Of a DNA stretch of 25,992 nt, positions 11,959 to 18,738 are shown one piece after another. The DNA is taken from positions 1-25,992 of IMG/VR virus record IMGVR_UViG_3300035438_000394. One strand, written 5' to 3'. Both the position numbers and the translations under genes were made by a program. Within the stretch, counting starts at the first letter, position 1. Every line of letters begins with the position of its first letter. The stretch comes from a virus. The notes under the pieces are model-generated. The model had not been told where the DNA came from and made no database searches. It worked only from the letters and a program-made list of their open reading frames with translations.

Positions 11959-12000
11959 GATAAGGATAAGCCATGAAATCGAATGATAAGCCCTGAAATC
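11959..12000. repeat. GATAAGC repeat cluster
   Basis: GATAAGCC(A/C)TGAAATC occurs twice (11965-11980 and 11985-12000), 15 of 16 bases identical and 20 bp apart, with one more GATAAG in tandem at 11959. Further GATAAGC copies are at 12311 (plus) and 12041 (minus). This iteron-like arrangement could be protein-binding sites of an origin or operator. Confidence 0.5.
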
Positions 12001-12037
12001 CATTCCTCATGCCATAGAATAAAGCCAACGCGTGAAG

Positions 12038-12320
12038 CTAGCTTATCGCTCGCAGGGTTTAGCTTAGGCTTGAAGCTCGCTCCTTCCTCCGGAGGAATTT
12101 TAATCATGTTTCCGGAAACGTGTCAAGCTTTCTGTGTTTGTGAACATTCCGCTGACATGGCGCGAGGATGGCCTGTAGCGCGCCGGGCGTGAATATGGGA
12201 CTATGGCAAGGGCGAACGATTCAAAGCGATTTTAGTCTATCATCTCTCTATCAGGTCACTTGGCACGGGAATACGCAGACGCAACAAATAAGCAGGTGCA
12301 AGCAACATGCGATAAGCTAG
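12038..12320. repeat. Long-range 12-bp inverted repeat
   Basis: CTAGCTTATCGC at 12038-12049 and its perfect complement GCGATAAGCTAG at 12309-12320 flank 259 bp containing the leftward promoter and palindromes. Paired sites of one protein bound at both ends could loop the promoter between them. Confidence 0.45.
12084..12126 (-). promoter_or_regulatory. Leftward promoter with two operator-like palindromes
   Basis: On the minus strand a perfect TTGACA (12126-12121) is followed after 18 bp by TAAAAT (12102-12097), five of six bases matching TATAAT. A 12-bp palindrome GTTTCCGGAAAC (12108-12119) fills the spacer, and a 14-bp palindrome TTCCTCCGGAGGAA (12084-12097) covers the end of the -10 box and the expected start site. 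Their centres are 23 bp apart and both are built around CCGG. A bound repressor would block the promoter. The leader to the first gene would be about 440 bases. Confidence 0.45.
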
Positions 12321-12330
12321 GTAAGCAGGT

Positions 12331-12442
12331 GATTCAAACGATCGTTTCACATGGCGCAATACATTAGCCAGGCAATAAGGATTAACCGGCGCGTATTCAA
12401 ACGGGCGTTTCAATTGAACGATGGATTCAAACGGGCGTTGGG
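12331..12442. repeat. Three phased ATTCAAACG(N2)CGTT sites
   Basis: ATTCAAACGATCGTTTCA (12332-12349), ATTCAAACGGGCGTTTCA (12395-12412) and ATTCAAACGGGCGTT (12425-12439) share a core of two AAACG/CGTTT half sites. The starts are 63 and 30 bp apart, close to six and three helical turns. The first is a perfect 12-bp palindrome in its centre. A weaker relative, ATTCAAAGCGATTTT, begins at 12219. They resemble operators or iterons. Confidence 0.5.
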
Positions 12443-12624
12443 ATTCTCACGTTGCTAATGAGACGCTGTTGCAATAGGGGGGGGGCGGTTAGAGTTAGAG
12501 CGGCGGCGCAAATGCTTATACGGTCCACTTGCCAAAGGAATTATTTTTCAACGGGGCCTGTTACTGTTTATGGCCGCTTCAATTTTTAAAAATGGCTAAA
12601 GGGGGCTGTGTGCTGTGGTGTGCA

Positions 12625-12650
12625 GGATGCGACGTTAAGCGTCCATTTTT
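12625..12650 (+). terminator. Possible rightward intrinsic terminator
   Basis: GGATGC and GCGTCC (one G-T wobble) form a 6-bp stem with an 8-base loop, followed after one A by five T. It precedes the late promoter candidate by about 30 bp and could insulate the late genes from transcripts starting further left. It is a modest stem, so it is tentative. Confidence 0.35.
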
Positions 12651-12678
12651 GTGTATGGTATCACACTTTACGACGTGC

Positions 12679-12706
12679 TTGACAAGGATGTGTAATCTGT
12701 TACTTT
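12679..12706 (+). promoter_or_regulatory. Candidate late promoter
   Basis: A perfect TTGACA (12679-12684) is followed after 16 bp by TACTTT (12701-12706), a weak -10 matching three of six bases. The first late gene begins 46 bases further on. A weak -10 beside a consensus -35 is compatible with dependence on an activator, but an unrelated phage-specific promoter is equally possible. Confidence 0.3.
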
Positions 12707-12752
12707 GCGCGTGAACCATTGCGTGTTGCGTTGGTGATACTTTAATATAATT

Positions 12753-13013
12753 ATGGCTAGTCCGGTTGCATATGATTTACAGGGTCAAGGTGGAGGCATT
12801 GTGCTTTCCACTGAGGCAACTACTTACACTGGCAAGATCCGCTGGATTCAGGTGGTCAATGACGCTGTGTTGGCTACTGTGGCAAGTGCGTCTGGGAGCA
12901 TCACTGGTGCATCAAGGTTGCAGACTATTACCCTTCCTGCGGGCTTGGGCATTGGTGGTGACTTTAGCTCCGTGGTTCTTACGTCCGGTGTGGTGATTGT
13001 TTACTACGCGTAA
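12753..13013 (+). CDS. First late gene, small beta-rich protein, 86 aa
   Basis: An 86-residue, almost entirely beta-type protein rich in Gly, Ser, Thr and Val (SGSITGASRLQTITLPAGLG). It ends VVIVYYA with a stop that shares one base with the nozzle gene start (TAATG). Composition and position suggest a small virion or tail component. No family is recognised. There is no Shine-Dalgarno; the leader is AT-rich (AATATAATTATG). Confidence 0.65.
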   Translation: MASPVAYDLQGQGGGIVLSTEATTYTGKIRWIQVVNDAVLATVASASGSITGASRLQTITLPAGLGIGGDFSSVVLTSGVVIVYYA

Positions 13014-15982
13014 TGTCCCAGTTTGCCCAGAGTGGTGGTGCGATGGATTCTGCGATTGGCGAGACCGCTGATCGTTTCTTTGGGCGCGTTAACCAGAGAG
13101 ACCAACTTAACCAACTCCAAGAGGGTGAGGTAAGGGAGTCTCTGAATGGGCGCATGGAGGGGTACTGGAAGCCACGGAAGAACGTGGTGAGTAGGACTGG
13201 GGCATTGACTACGGGAGATTCTCCCTTGCAGTTGCCATTTCTTATTGTTGGCACAAGCATTTTAATTACTAACGCCACAAGAAGTGGTAATACCGTTACG
13301 CTTACTACTGCGTCAGCACACGGTTTAACTACTGGTTCTAGGTTATCCATCGAGGGTGTTAATTATGCTTCTGGGACTGATCCTAATGGGCTGTTTGTTG
13401 CGATTGCCCCAACATCGGCTTCCACGATTACTTATACGGTAACGGGTGCTGCTGGTTCTTACACTACGAGTGCAACTTCCGTATTGAACACTACGGCAAA
13501 AAAGATTTCTGCTGCTTCGGTTACTAGTGGCGTTGTAACAATTACGATATTTGAGGCCCACGGTTTGGCTACTGGTGACTTTGTATTAATTCAAGATGTT
13601 GTGTTTGCTGCTGGCGGCAGTCCTAATGGGAATTTCCAGATAACAGTTACAAATACAACACAGTTTACGTATCCTTTAGCATTGGGTTCAGGGTTATACA
13701 CGGTTGTTAATGCTTTGGCTAACAAGCTATCTACTGCAATTACAGCCGTTGCTTATGCTACCAACCTTGTCACTCTTACTGTTGCGGCACATGGTATTGT
13801 GATAGGACAAACAGGAAACGCAATTATTAGCGGGGTTACGTTTACTGGTGTTAACTATAACGGAATCGTTGCACTGACCGCGGCCACAAGTAATACTTTT
13901 ACATTTGTGACGGTTGGAGTTACAGCTGCTGTAATGGGGGTAACGCCTAGAGTTACACAAATCCTTGTAAACAACGATGCTGCGGCCAATGTCCGTGCAT
14001 CTTGCTTGTTTAGCGATCCAAACGATAGCAACAAGGAGTATGTGATTATTGCTCTGGATACTGTCGCTAAGAAGATTGACTTGGATGGTTATGTGATTAC
14101 CGACATTCCGTATCCTGCTGGAGACGCTATTGGTGCTGACACTGAGATGATCCAAGTGTTCGACAAGGTAATGATCTTCCGTGAAGGACAACAAGCACTT
14201 GAGTGGTTTCCCAATGGCAGGCAAATTCTTTCAGCATCACAAGCTGGAACGACTACCGTCACCATGTCAGTGCGAGATCATGGGTTAGTTGTCGGAACAA
14301 TGGTGACAATTGCAGGGCTTACTGGTGGCACACCCGCAAATGGGACGTTTGCCGTCGCTAGCGTTGTTGACGCAGATACATTCACTTATGTTTTCACCAC
14401 TAGTCAGGAGGTTACGTTTGGCACAAGTGTTGCAATCGCCACTGACGGGTTCACGCTATCTCCCGGTGGAGCTTATACTCAGCCACAAACTTTCAACATT
14501 CAGGCAAAAGATGTCGAGATTGCAAGCGGATTGGTAACTGCGACAGTTACTGGTAACGTAACAATCAAACAAGGCGACATTATTATTGTGCGCCAAGCGG
14601 AAACTCTTGATTTTGCTGAAATGGTTGGGAAAGAATACCAAGTTGTGTCGGCAACCACAACGACGATTGCATGGTATGCGCCAGTTGGGAATTACAGCAC
14701 GTCAAGCACCGATATTTTTGAGTTCGGTGGCAGATTTAGCGTAGGCGGTGGCTTTATGCACCAGCCCGGCGCACCGTGGGGTATCCATTTCCAACGCAGG
14801 CTGTGGGTTCCGTTTTACTACGATCAATCAGGAGCTTATAATGTTCCAGCATACACTAGCCGCAAGATTACCGATGAAATATCCGTATCAGATATTCTAG
14901 ACACTACTACATTTGACCAGATTGAGAACCAATTCCGTGTAAGCGGTGGGACAGCAGACTTTGTTGTGGCAATGCACGGCTTCTATGACGACGGGTTGGT
15001 TGTCCTAAACCGGAACAGCCTTCATCTTGTTAAGGGGACGCTGGGAAGCCTTCTGGATGTTACCGTTAAGGAGCTTACATCTGAGATTGGATGCCTCGCT
15101 CGCAAGTCTGTTGTCATGCGCGGCAATGCAATGCTGTTCTTATCTGACGATGGCGTTTATGGGATTGAGTTCCTTAACGATTACAACCTGCGAGGCACTG
15201 AGGAGCCGCTTTCCAAGAACATTCAGCCGTATATCGACCGGATCAACGCTGATTACTCTGACCGAGCAGTGGGAGTCTTGTTTGAAAACAGGTATTATCT
15301 TGCTGTCCCGCTTGATTCCGTTCCGGGGGCCGGTGATTCATTCGGGAACAACGCAATCTTGGTGTATAACTTCCTAAACAAAGGGTGGGAATCACTGGAT
15401 ACCTTTGGTGATTCTAAGTTTCTGATTAAAGACTTCGTAATTGGCAGTGCTAGCGAGAGGAACAACATCTATGCTGTAACATCAAATGGCGGTCTGCACC
15501 AAATCGAAACGTCTGAGGGTTCCAATGACACTCTGAACGTGGATAATTCCAATTCAACTGTGTCACCATCAATCAATTCAACGCTTATCACTCGCGGATA
15601 TGACCTTGCAACAATGGAACGCAAGCGGTTTACCGACGTTCAAATTAACATGCAGAATCTTGCTGGTTCAAATGGAGAATATGACATTTCGTTTACCACA
15701 GAAGATCCAGATACATACGAACAAATCATCGACCCAGCTACTGGACTTCGCAAGTCGGTTTTAAAAATTGGAACTACAACAAATTTCCTTGGTGGCACAA
15801 TTTTAGGTCCATCGCCAGACAGCCCTAATGAAGCGGAGTCTGCAAGCATCAGGTGCAGATTGGGTGGCATCAGGGGCTTCACCGGAACAATGATCTTGAC
15901 AAGGACCGTGGGATCACCAAAGATCAACTCAATAAAGGTAGCTGGTTCAGTCACCAACAGACAAATCATTTCACAAAGATAA
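13013..15982 (+). CDS. Large tail nozzle protein (T7 gp12-like) with FCCH-like repeats
   Basis: A 989-residue protein. The opening (DRFFGRVNQRDQLNQLQEGE) and the C-terminal half (IEFLNDYNLRGTEEPLSKNI; later FENRYYLAVPLD and ILVYNFLNKGWESL) have the style of podovirus tail tubular protein B, which forms the nozzle below the portal and adaptor. Inserted in the N-terminal half are at least four beta repeats at about residues 85-145, 165-225, 241-302 and 405-463. Each has an AHGL/AHGI/DHGL-type turn and a later NG, like the FCCH repeat. These may be surface domains that bind host glycans or fibres. It is larger than T7 gp12 (about 794 residues) largely because of the inserts. Its start is coupled to the preceding gene. 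Confidence 0.75.
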   Translation: MSQFAQSGGAMDSAIGETADRFFGRVNQRDQLNQLQEGEVRESLNGRMEGYWKPRKNVVSRTGALTTGDSPLQLPFLIVGTSILITNATRSGNTVTLTTASAHGLTTGSRLSIEGVNYASGTDPNGLFVAIAPTSASTITYTVTGAAGSYTTSATSVLNTTAKKISAASVTSGVVTITIFEAHGLATGDFVLIQDVVFAAGGSPNGNFQITVTNTTQFTYPLALGSGLYTVVNALANKLSTAITAVAYATNLVTLTVAAHGIVIGQTGNAIISGVTFTGVNYNGIVALTAATSNTFTFVTVGVTAAVMGVTPRVTQILVNNDAAANVRASCLFSDPNDSNKEYVIIALDTVAKKIDLDGYVITDIPYPAGDAIGADTEMIQVFDKVMIFREGQQALEWFPNGRQILSASQAGTTTVTMSVRDHGLVVGTMVTIAGLTGGTPANGTFAVASVVDADTFTYVFTTSQEVTFGTSVAIATDGFTLSPGGAYTQPQTFNIQAKDVEIASGLVTATVTGNVTIKQGDIIIVRQAETLDFAEMVGKEYQVVSATTTTIAWYAPVGNYSTSSTDIFEFGGRFSVGGGFMHQPGAPWGIHFQRRLWVPFYYDQSGAYNVPAYTSRKITDEISVSDILDTTTFDQIENQFRVSGGTADFVVAMHGFYDDGLVVLNRNSLHLVKGTLGSLLDVTVKELTSEIGCLARKSVVMRGNAMLFLSDDGVYGIEFLNDYNLRGTEEPLSKNIQPYIDRINADYSDRAVGVLFENRYYLAVPLDSVPGAGDSFGNNAILVYNFLNKGWESLDTFGDSKFLIKDFVIGSASERNNIYAVTSNGGLHQIETSEGSNDTLNVDNSNSTVSPSINSTLITRGYDLATMERKRFTDVQINMQNLAGSNGEYDISFTTEDPDTYEQIIDPATGLRKSVLKIGTTTNFLGGTILGPSPDSPNEAESASIRCRLGGIRGFTGTMILTRTVGSPKINSIKVAGSVTNRQIISQR

Positions 15983-15985
15983 AGC

Positions 15986-16672
15986 ATGGGCGCAATTGAT
16001 ACAACTTACACCTTCACAGCTACTGACGTAATCACTAGCACGAAGATGAACAACATCATCGATCAAAGCACGATTACGGCTACTGCTATTATTGGCACGA
16101 CTCTTGCCGTTACTACTGGTAAACTTTCCGTTGCGGCTGGTGGAATTAGAGCAAACGAGCTAGCTGCGAATGCAGTTACGACAACTGCGATCCTAGATGC
16201 AAATGTCACTCCAGCCAAGCTCTCAAACTCTGATTTCGGCGCGTTTACGGTTGCCAGCGGGGTAGCTACGCTTGATGCCGATGTTGTCACAACGGCCAAG
16301 ATTCTTGATGCAAACATCACCGCCGCCAAGCTCAGTGGAGCGCAGACTGGCACGGCTCCTATTTACGGGATTAGAGCATGGGTAAAGTTTGATGCAAGCG
16401 GAAACATTATAAAATCAGGAAACGTGTCGTCGGTTTTTAAAAATTCCGTTGGAGTTTACACCATTACTATGACTACGGCAATGCCAGATACTGATTACGT
16501 TATTATGGGTACTGTGCAACGAGAAACTGTTACTGCTAGAGGAGGTTTTCTTGACATTGACTACGCATTCACGAAAACAACAACGCAGGTAAAAGTAAGA
16601 ACGATTCTATCAAACACAAGCGACCCAGGCCCGGGAGACTGTAGTTTTGCTTATGTGGCAATAATTAGATAA
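15986..16672 (+). CDS. Tail fibre or spike protein, 228 aa
   Basis: The N-terminus (TYTFTATDVITSTKMNNIID) resembles the anchor of phage fibres. The middle carries two copies of a fibre-type repeat, VTTTAILDANVTPAKLS and VTTAKILDANITAAKLS. The C-terminal domain, from APIYGIRAWVKFDASGNIIK through GVYTITMTTAMPDTDYVI, is a beta domain common at the tips of aquatic phage fibres. It probably contacts the host or attaches to the nozzle. The start follows the nozzle stop by three bases, so they are co-transcribed. Confidence 0.7.
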   Translation: MGAIDTTYTFTATDVITSTKMNNIIDQSTITATAIIGTTLAVTTGKLSVAAGGIRANELAANAVTTTAILDANVTPAKLSNSDFGAFTVASGVATLDADVVTTAKILDANITAAKLSGAQTGTAPIYGIRAWVKFDASGNIIKSGNVSSVFKNSVGVYTITMTTAMPDTDYVIMGTVQRETVTARGGFLDIDYAFTKTTTQVKVRTILSNTSDPGPGDCSFAYVAIIR

Positions 16673-16699
16673 AATAATTACATCGTTAAAAATAATTAG
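16660..16699. repeat. Three AATAATTA repeats in an AT-rich gap
   Basis: AATAATTAG, AATAATTAC and AATAATTAG begin at 16660, 16673 and 16691. The first is the end of the fibre gene; the others lie in the 54-base gap after it. The gap is the most AT-rich place in the late arm and might hold a secondary promoter, but no clear -35/-10 pair was found. Confidence 0.4.
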
Positions 16700-16726
16700 C
16701 ATTATTATTCTTGTAAGGTTTGCCAA

Positions 16727-17050
16727 GTGAACCAACATCTAGCTAAAGCAACAGAAATATATGGCGAAGACTTTCACAAACTTTTGTATTGGCACTTATG
16801 CTTTGGCGTTGTCGTTTCTGATGCCGATAGTTTCGCTATGTGTTTCTACTCGCAAGAAGAATCTCCAGATCAAGCCTGTGAAATTCACCATTCCAACACA
16901 CTCTTTGTCACCATGTGCGCTGGTGACATGCGGAAAGCTCTTGGAAAGTTCCGCGATGACTTTGAATACATCGCATTCCGGCGTGAATTTAAGAATTCTC
17001 CTCGGATAAGGTCATACGACATGCAGCAATTTTACTCAAAACTCAAATAA
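16727..17050 (+). CDS. Conserved-looking hypothetical virion-cluster protein, 107 aa, GTG start
   Basis: A 107-residue alpha/beta protein starting at GTG (16727), with AAGG eight bases upstream. Blocks such as EIYGEDFHKLLYWHLCFGVV, TLFVTMCAGDMRKALGKF and EYIAFRREFKNSPRIRSYDM look like conserved core segments, but I cannot name a family. It lies between the fibre and the first internal virion gene, the place where T7 carries gp13. A role in virion assembly is therefore a reasonable but unproven guess. Confidence 0.65.
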   Translation: MNQHLAKATEIYGEDFHKLLYWHLCFGVVVSDADSFAMCFYSQEESPDQACEIHHSNTLFVTMCAGDMRKALGKFRDDFEYIAFRREFKNSPRIRSYDMQQFYSKLK

Positions 17051-17059
17051 TACAAGAAT

Positions 17060-17932
17060 ATGGGAAGCTCTCCTGATAAAGTAAAGGCTCCGAAAGCGGA
17101 TTACGCCAAAGATATTTCAAAATTCGTATCAGCTTATGGTAGTGCGCTTCCGCAAGTCCTTGGATTTGAAAAGCAGTTTCGTCCAGAGTTTCAAGGGCTG
17201 AACCTTGGAGACATCTCTAGCTTTTTAAGTGGCGTTGGTGGTCAGGAAGGCTTGTTTGGGCTTAGCCGGATGGCATCGCAAGAAGCTGGGCAGCAACTAG
17301 GAGCAGCGCGTGAAGGCGAACTAGGCCAGATGGCTGGTCAAGCACCGCTTACCCGTGGTGTCATGCAAGGTCTTTCGCCAGAACAAGCTGCAGCAGTTCA
17401 GGGATTTGCTACTGAGGCAGAACGCGCTAGGGCGGCTGCTCAGGGAGTTAGTCCACAAGAACGCCGGGGTTATGAACAGCAAGCGCGTGAAGGGTTTCAA
17501 GCATCTGGACGGCTTGGAGGCAACCTTGGCATTGTCAGCGAAGCGATGGGGCGTGAGGACGTTATGGCTCGTAAACGCGCTGAAGCTGCTCAAGCTGCCA
17601 ACCAATCGTATAACGCCGCTCAAGGCTTTTACACCCAGCCGGGGCTTGCGTTGCTAAGCCAGCAACCGCTCTCGTATCAATCTGGGCAACAAATGCTCGG
17701 TATGGGCATGGGTCAAATCGGTCGCGGGACTCCGGGCTTGATTAACCCAGACACGGGACTTAACCTTGGTGCAGCCGAAAGGCAAAATCAACTTCAGGCT
17801 CAAGCAGCTAACGCGCAAGCACAAGCATCATACTCGTCTGGATTGTTCGGCGGAATTGGGTCTGCTGTTGGTGGTATTGCTGGAGGACTTGGTGCAATGG
17901 GAGGCACAGCAGCAGGAGCGGCACTTATTTAA
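17060..17932 (+). CDS. Internal virion protein (T7 gp14-like), 290 aa
   Basis: The 290-residue protein has an N-terminal part starting SSPDKVKAPKADYAKDI, a long Ala/Gln/Glu-rich helical middle (residues about 75-200), and a glycine-rich hydrophobic end (GLFGGIGSAVGGIAGGLGAM followed by GGTAAGAALI). This kind of tail is typical of phage ejection proteins that insert into the host envelope. Size and position, ahead of two larger internal proteins, match T7 gp14, which forms a pore in the outer membrane. It has no clear sequence motif, so the call rests on architecture. The stop TAA shares its last A with the next ATG. Confidence 0.6.
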   Translation: MGSSPDKVKAPKADYAKDISKFVSAYGSALPQVLGFEKQFRPEFQGLNLGDISSFLSGVGGQEGLFGLSRMASQEAGQQLGAAREGELGQMAGQAPLTRGVMQGLSPEQAAAVQGFATEAERARAAAQGVSPQERRGYEQQAREGFQASGRLGGNLGIVSEAMGREDVMARKRAEAAQAANQSYNAAQGFYTQPGLALLSQQPLSYQSGQQMLGMGMGQIGRGTPGLINPDTGLNLGAAERQNQLQAQAANAQAQASYSSGLFGGIGSAVGGIAGGLGAMGGTAAGAALI

Positions 17933-18735
17933 TGACAAAACTTGAAAAAACAAAAGAGCTAATTGCATCTGGCGCAAAACACTTCCCAAAAGGAATGATT
18001 TGTTGGTCTGGAGGCAAGGACAGCATGGTATTGTTGCATATCATGCGTGATATGGGAATTGATTTGCCATTGGTATTTTTTCGTGAACCATGGCAACCAT
18101 CCAAATACAAGTTTCACGATAAGATTACCCAAGACTGGGAGCTGCTTATTTATTCATGGCATCCATATCAATCCGCGTTCCAACAAGAAGGTGATGAATG
18201 GGAGGTTCAGAATCACTACAAAGTAAACTCAACCATCTTGACTTGTCCAACTGGGATTACTGAACCTGCAAGTGACGCTAAGTTTGTTTGCGCCTTGGAT
18301 ATTCTTAAGCGTCCGAAACAACACTATCTTGAAGTGCCTGAGTTTGACTGCTTGTGGATTGGCCACAAAGGTTGCGATTCTGATCCAATTCTTGGTGGAG
18401 ACGCTGGAACACGGATTGAATCCAGAGTGCTTATGGAGCAAGCGACCATGATGTTTCCGCTTCGTGACTGGACTCATGCGGATATCTGGGAATACATTGA
18501 AAGCAATGATGTCCCATACGATTCAGACCGTTACGAAAAACTAGATGGCGTTTGGGGCGAGAAGGTGGACAAACTCCATAATGTTGATTATGTTCACGCA
18601 TGCACTAGTTGCATCAATCGGAATCCACAGTCTCCTAAGTTTGTTCACTGCCCAAAACTCAATATGACTATTGAAAACATTTCATCTCTTGTCCCTTGGG
18701 CGGACCAAGAAAAACTCAGCTACATGAAAGACTAA
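17932..18735 (+). CDS. PAPS-reductase-like PP-loop ATP pyrophosphatase
   Basis: A 267-residue protein with the PP-loop SGGKDS at residues 26-31 (MICWSGGKDSMVLLHIMRD), a GHKGCDSDPILGGDAGTRIE central block with ESR, and FPLRDWTHADIWEYIESNDV, the features of the PAPS reductase/DndC superfamily. A CxxC pair (HACTSCINRN) and a further Cys (FVHCPKLN) near the C-terminus could bind an Fe-S cluster or metal. Family members activate a substrate by adenylation with pyrophosphate release, for sulfur reduction or transfer to nucleic acid. The unusual point is its place: translationally coupled to an internal virion gene and followed three bases later by another. The substrate and role are unknown. Confidence 0.8.
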   Translation: MTKLEKTKELIASGAKHFPKGMICWSGGKDSMVLLHIMRDMGIDLPLVFFREPWQPSKYKFHDKITQDWELLIYSWHPYQSAFQQEGDEWEVQNHYKVNSTILTCPTGITEPASDAKFVCALDILKRPKQHYLEVPEFDCLWIGHKGCDSDPILGGDAGTRIESRVLMEQATMMFPLRDWTHADIWEYIESNDVPYDSDRYEKLDGVWGEKVDKLHNVDYVHACTSCINRNPQSPKFVHCPKLNMTIENISSLVPWADQEKLSYMKD

Positions 18736-18738
18736 ATT

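Larger units (their letters stand above)
11654..12752. other. Divergent intergenic control region
   Basis: About 1.1 kb with no convincing gene: the open frames here are short, without recognisable composition, and overlap the repeats. It separates the leftward early and rightward late units and contains several repeat families, palindromes, promoter-like and terminator-like elements listed separately. It also holds an ATTTTTAAAAAT palindrome (12582-12593) and a run of nine G (12477-12485). It is the best candidate for divergent promoters, operators and possibly a replication origin. Confidence 0.75.

Noticed and set aside
11865-12107. 80-codon leftward ORF in the control region
   Set aside because: It overlaps the repeats and promoter, begins upstream of the expected transcript start, and its second half looks non-coding.
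12106-12192. 28-codon forward ORF with a good GGAGGA Shine-Dalgarno
   Set aside because: The Shine-Dalgarno is simply the right arm of the 14-bp palindrome, and the peptide has no protein-like pattern.
12529-12714. 61-codon forward ORF before the late genes
   Set aside because: Cys- and Trp-rich composition typical of random translation; it covers the terminator and promoter-like elements.
11654-12752. DnaA boxes (TTATNCACA) in the control region
   Set aside because: No perfect copy seen on either strand by eye, so an origin driven by canonical DnaA boxes is not supported.
13343-14224. Minus-strand open frames inside the nozzle gene
   Set aside because: Repetitive coding sequence keeps antisense frames open; the composition is Ser/Asn/Arg-rich and not protein-like.
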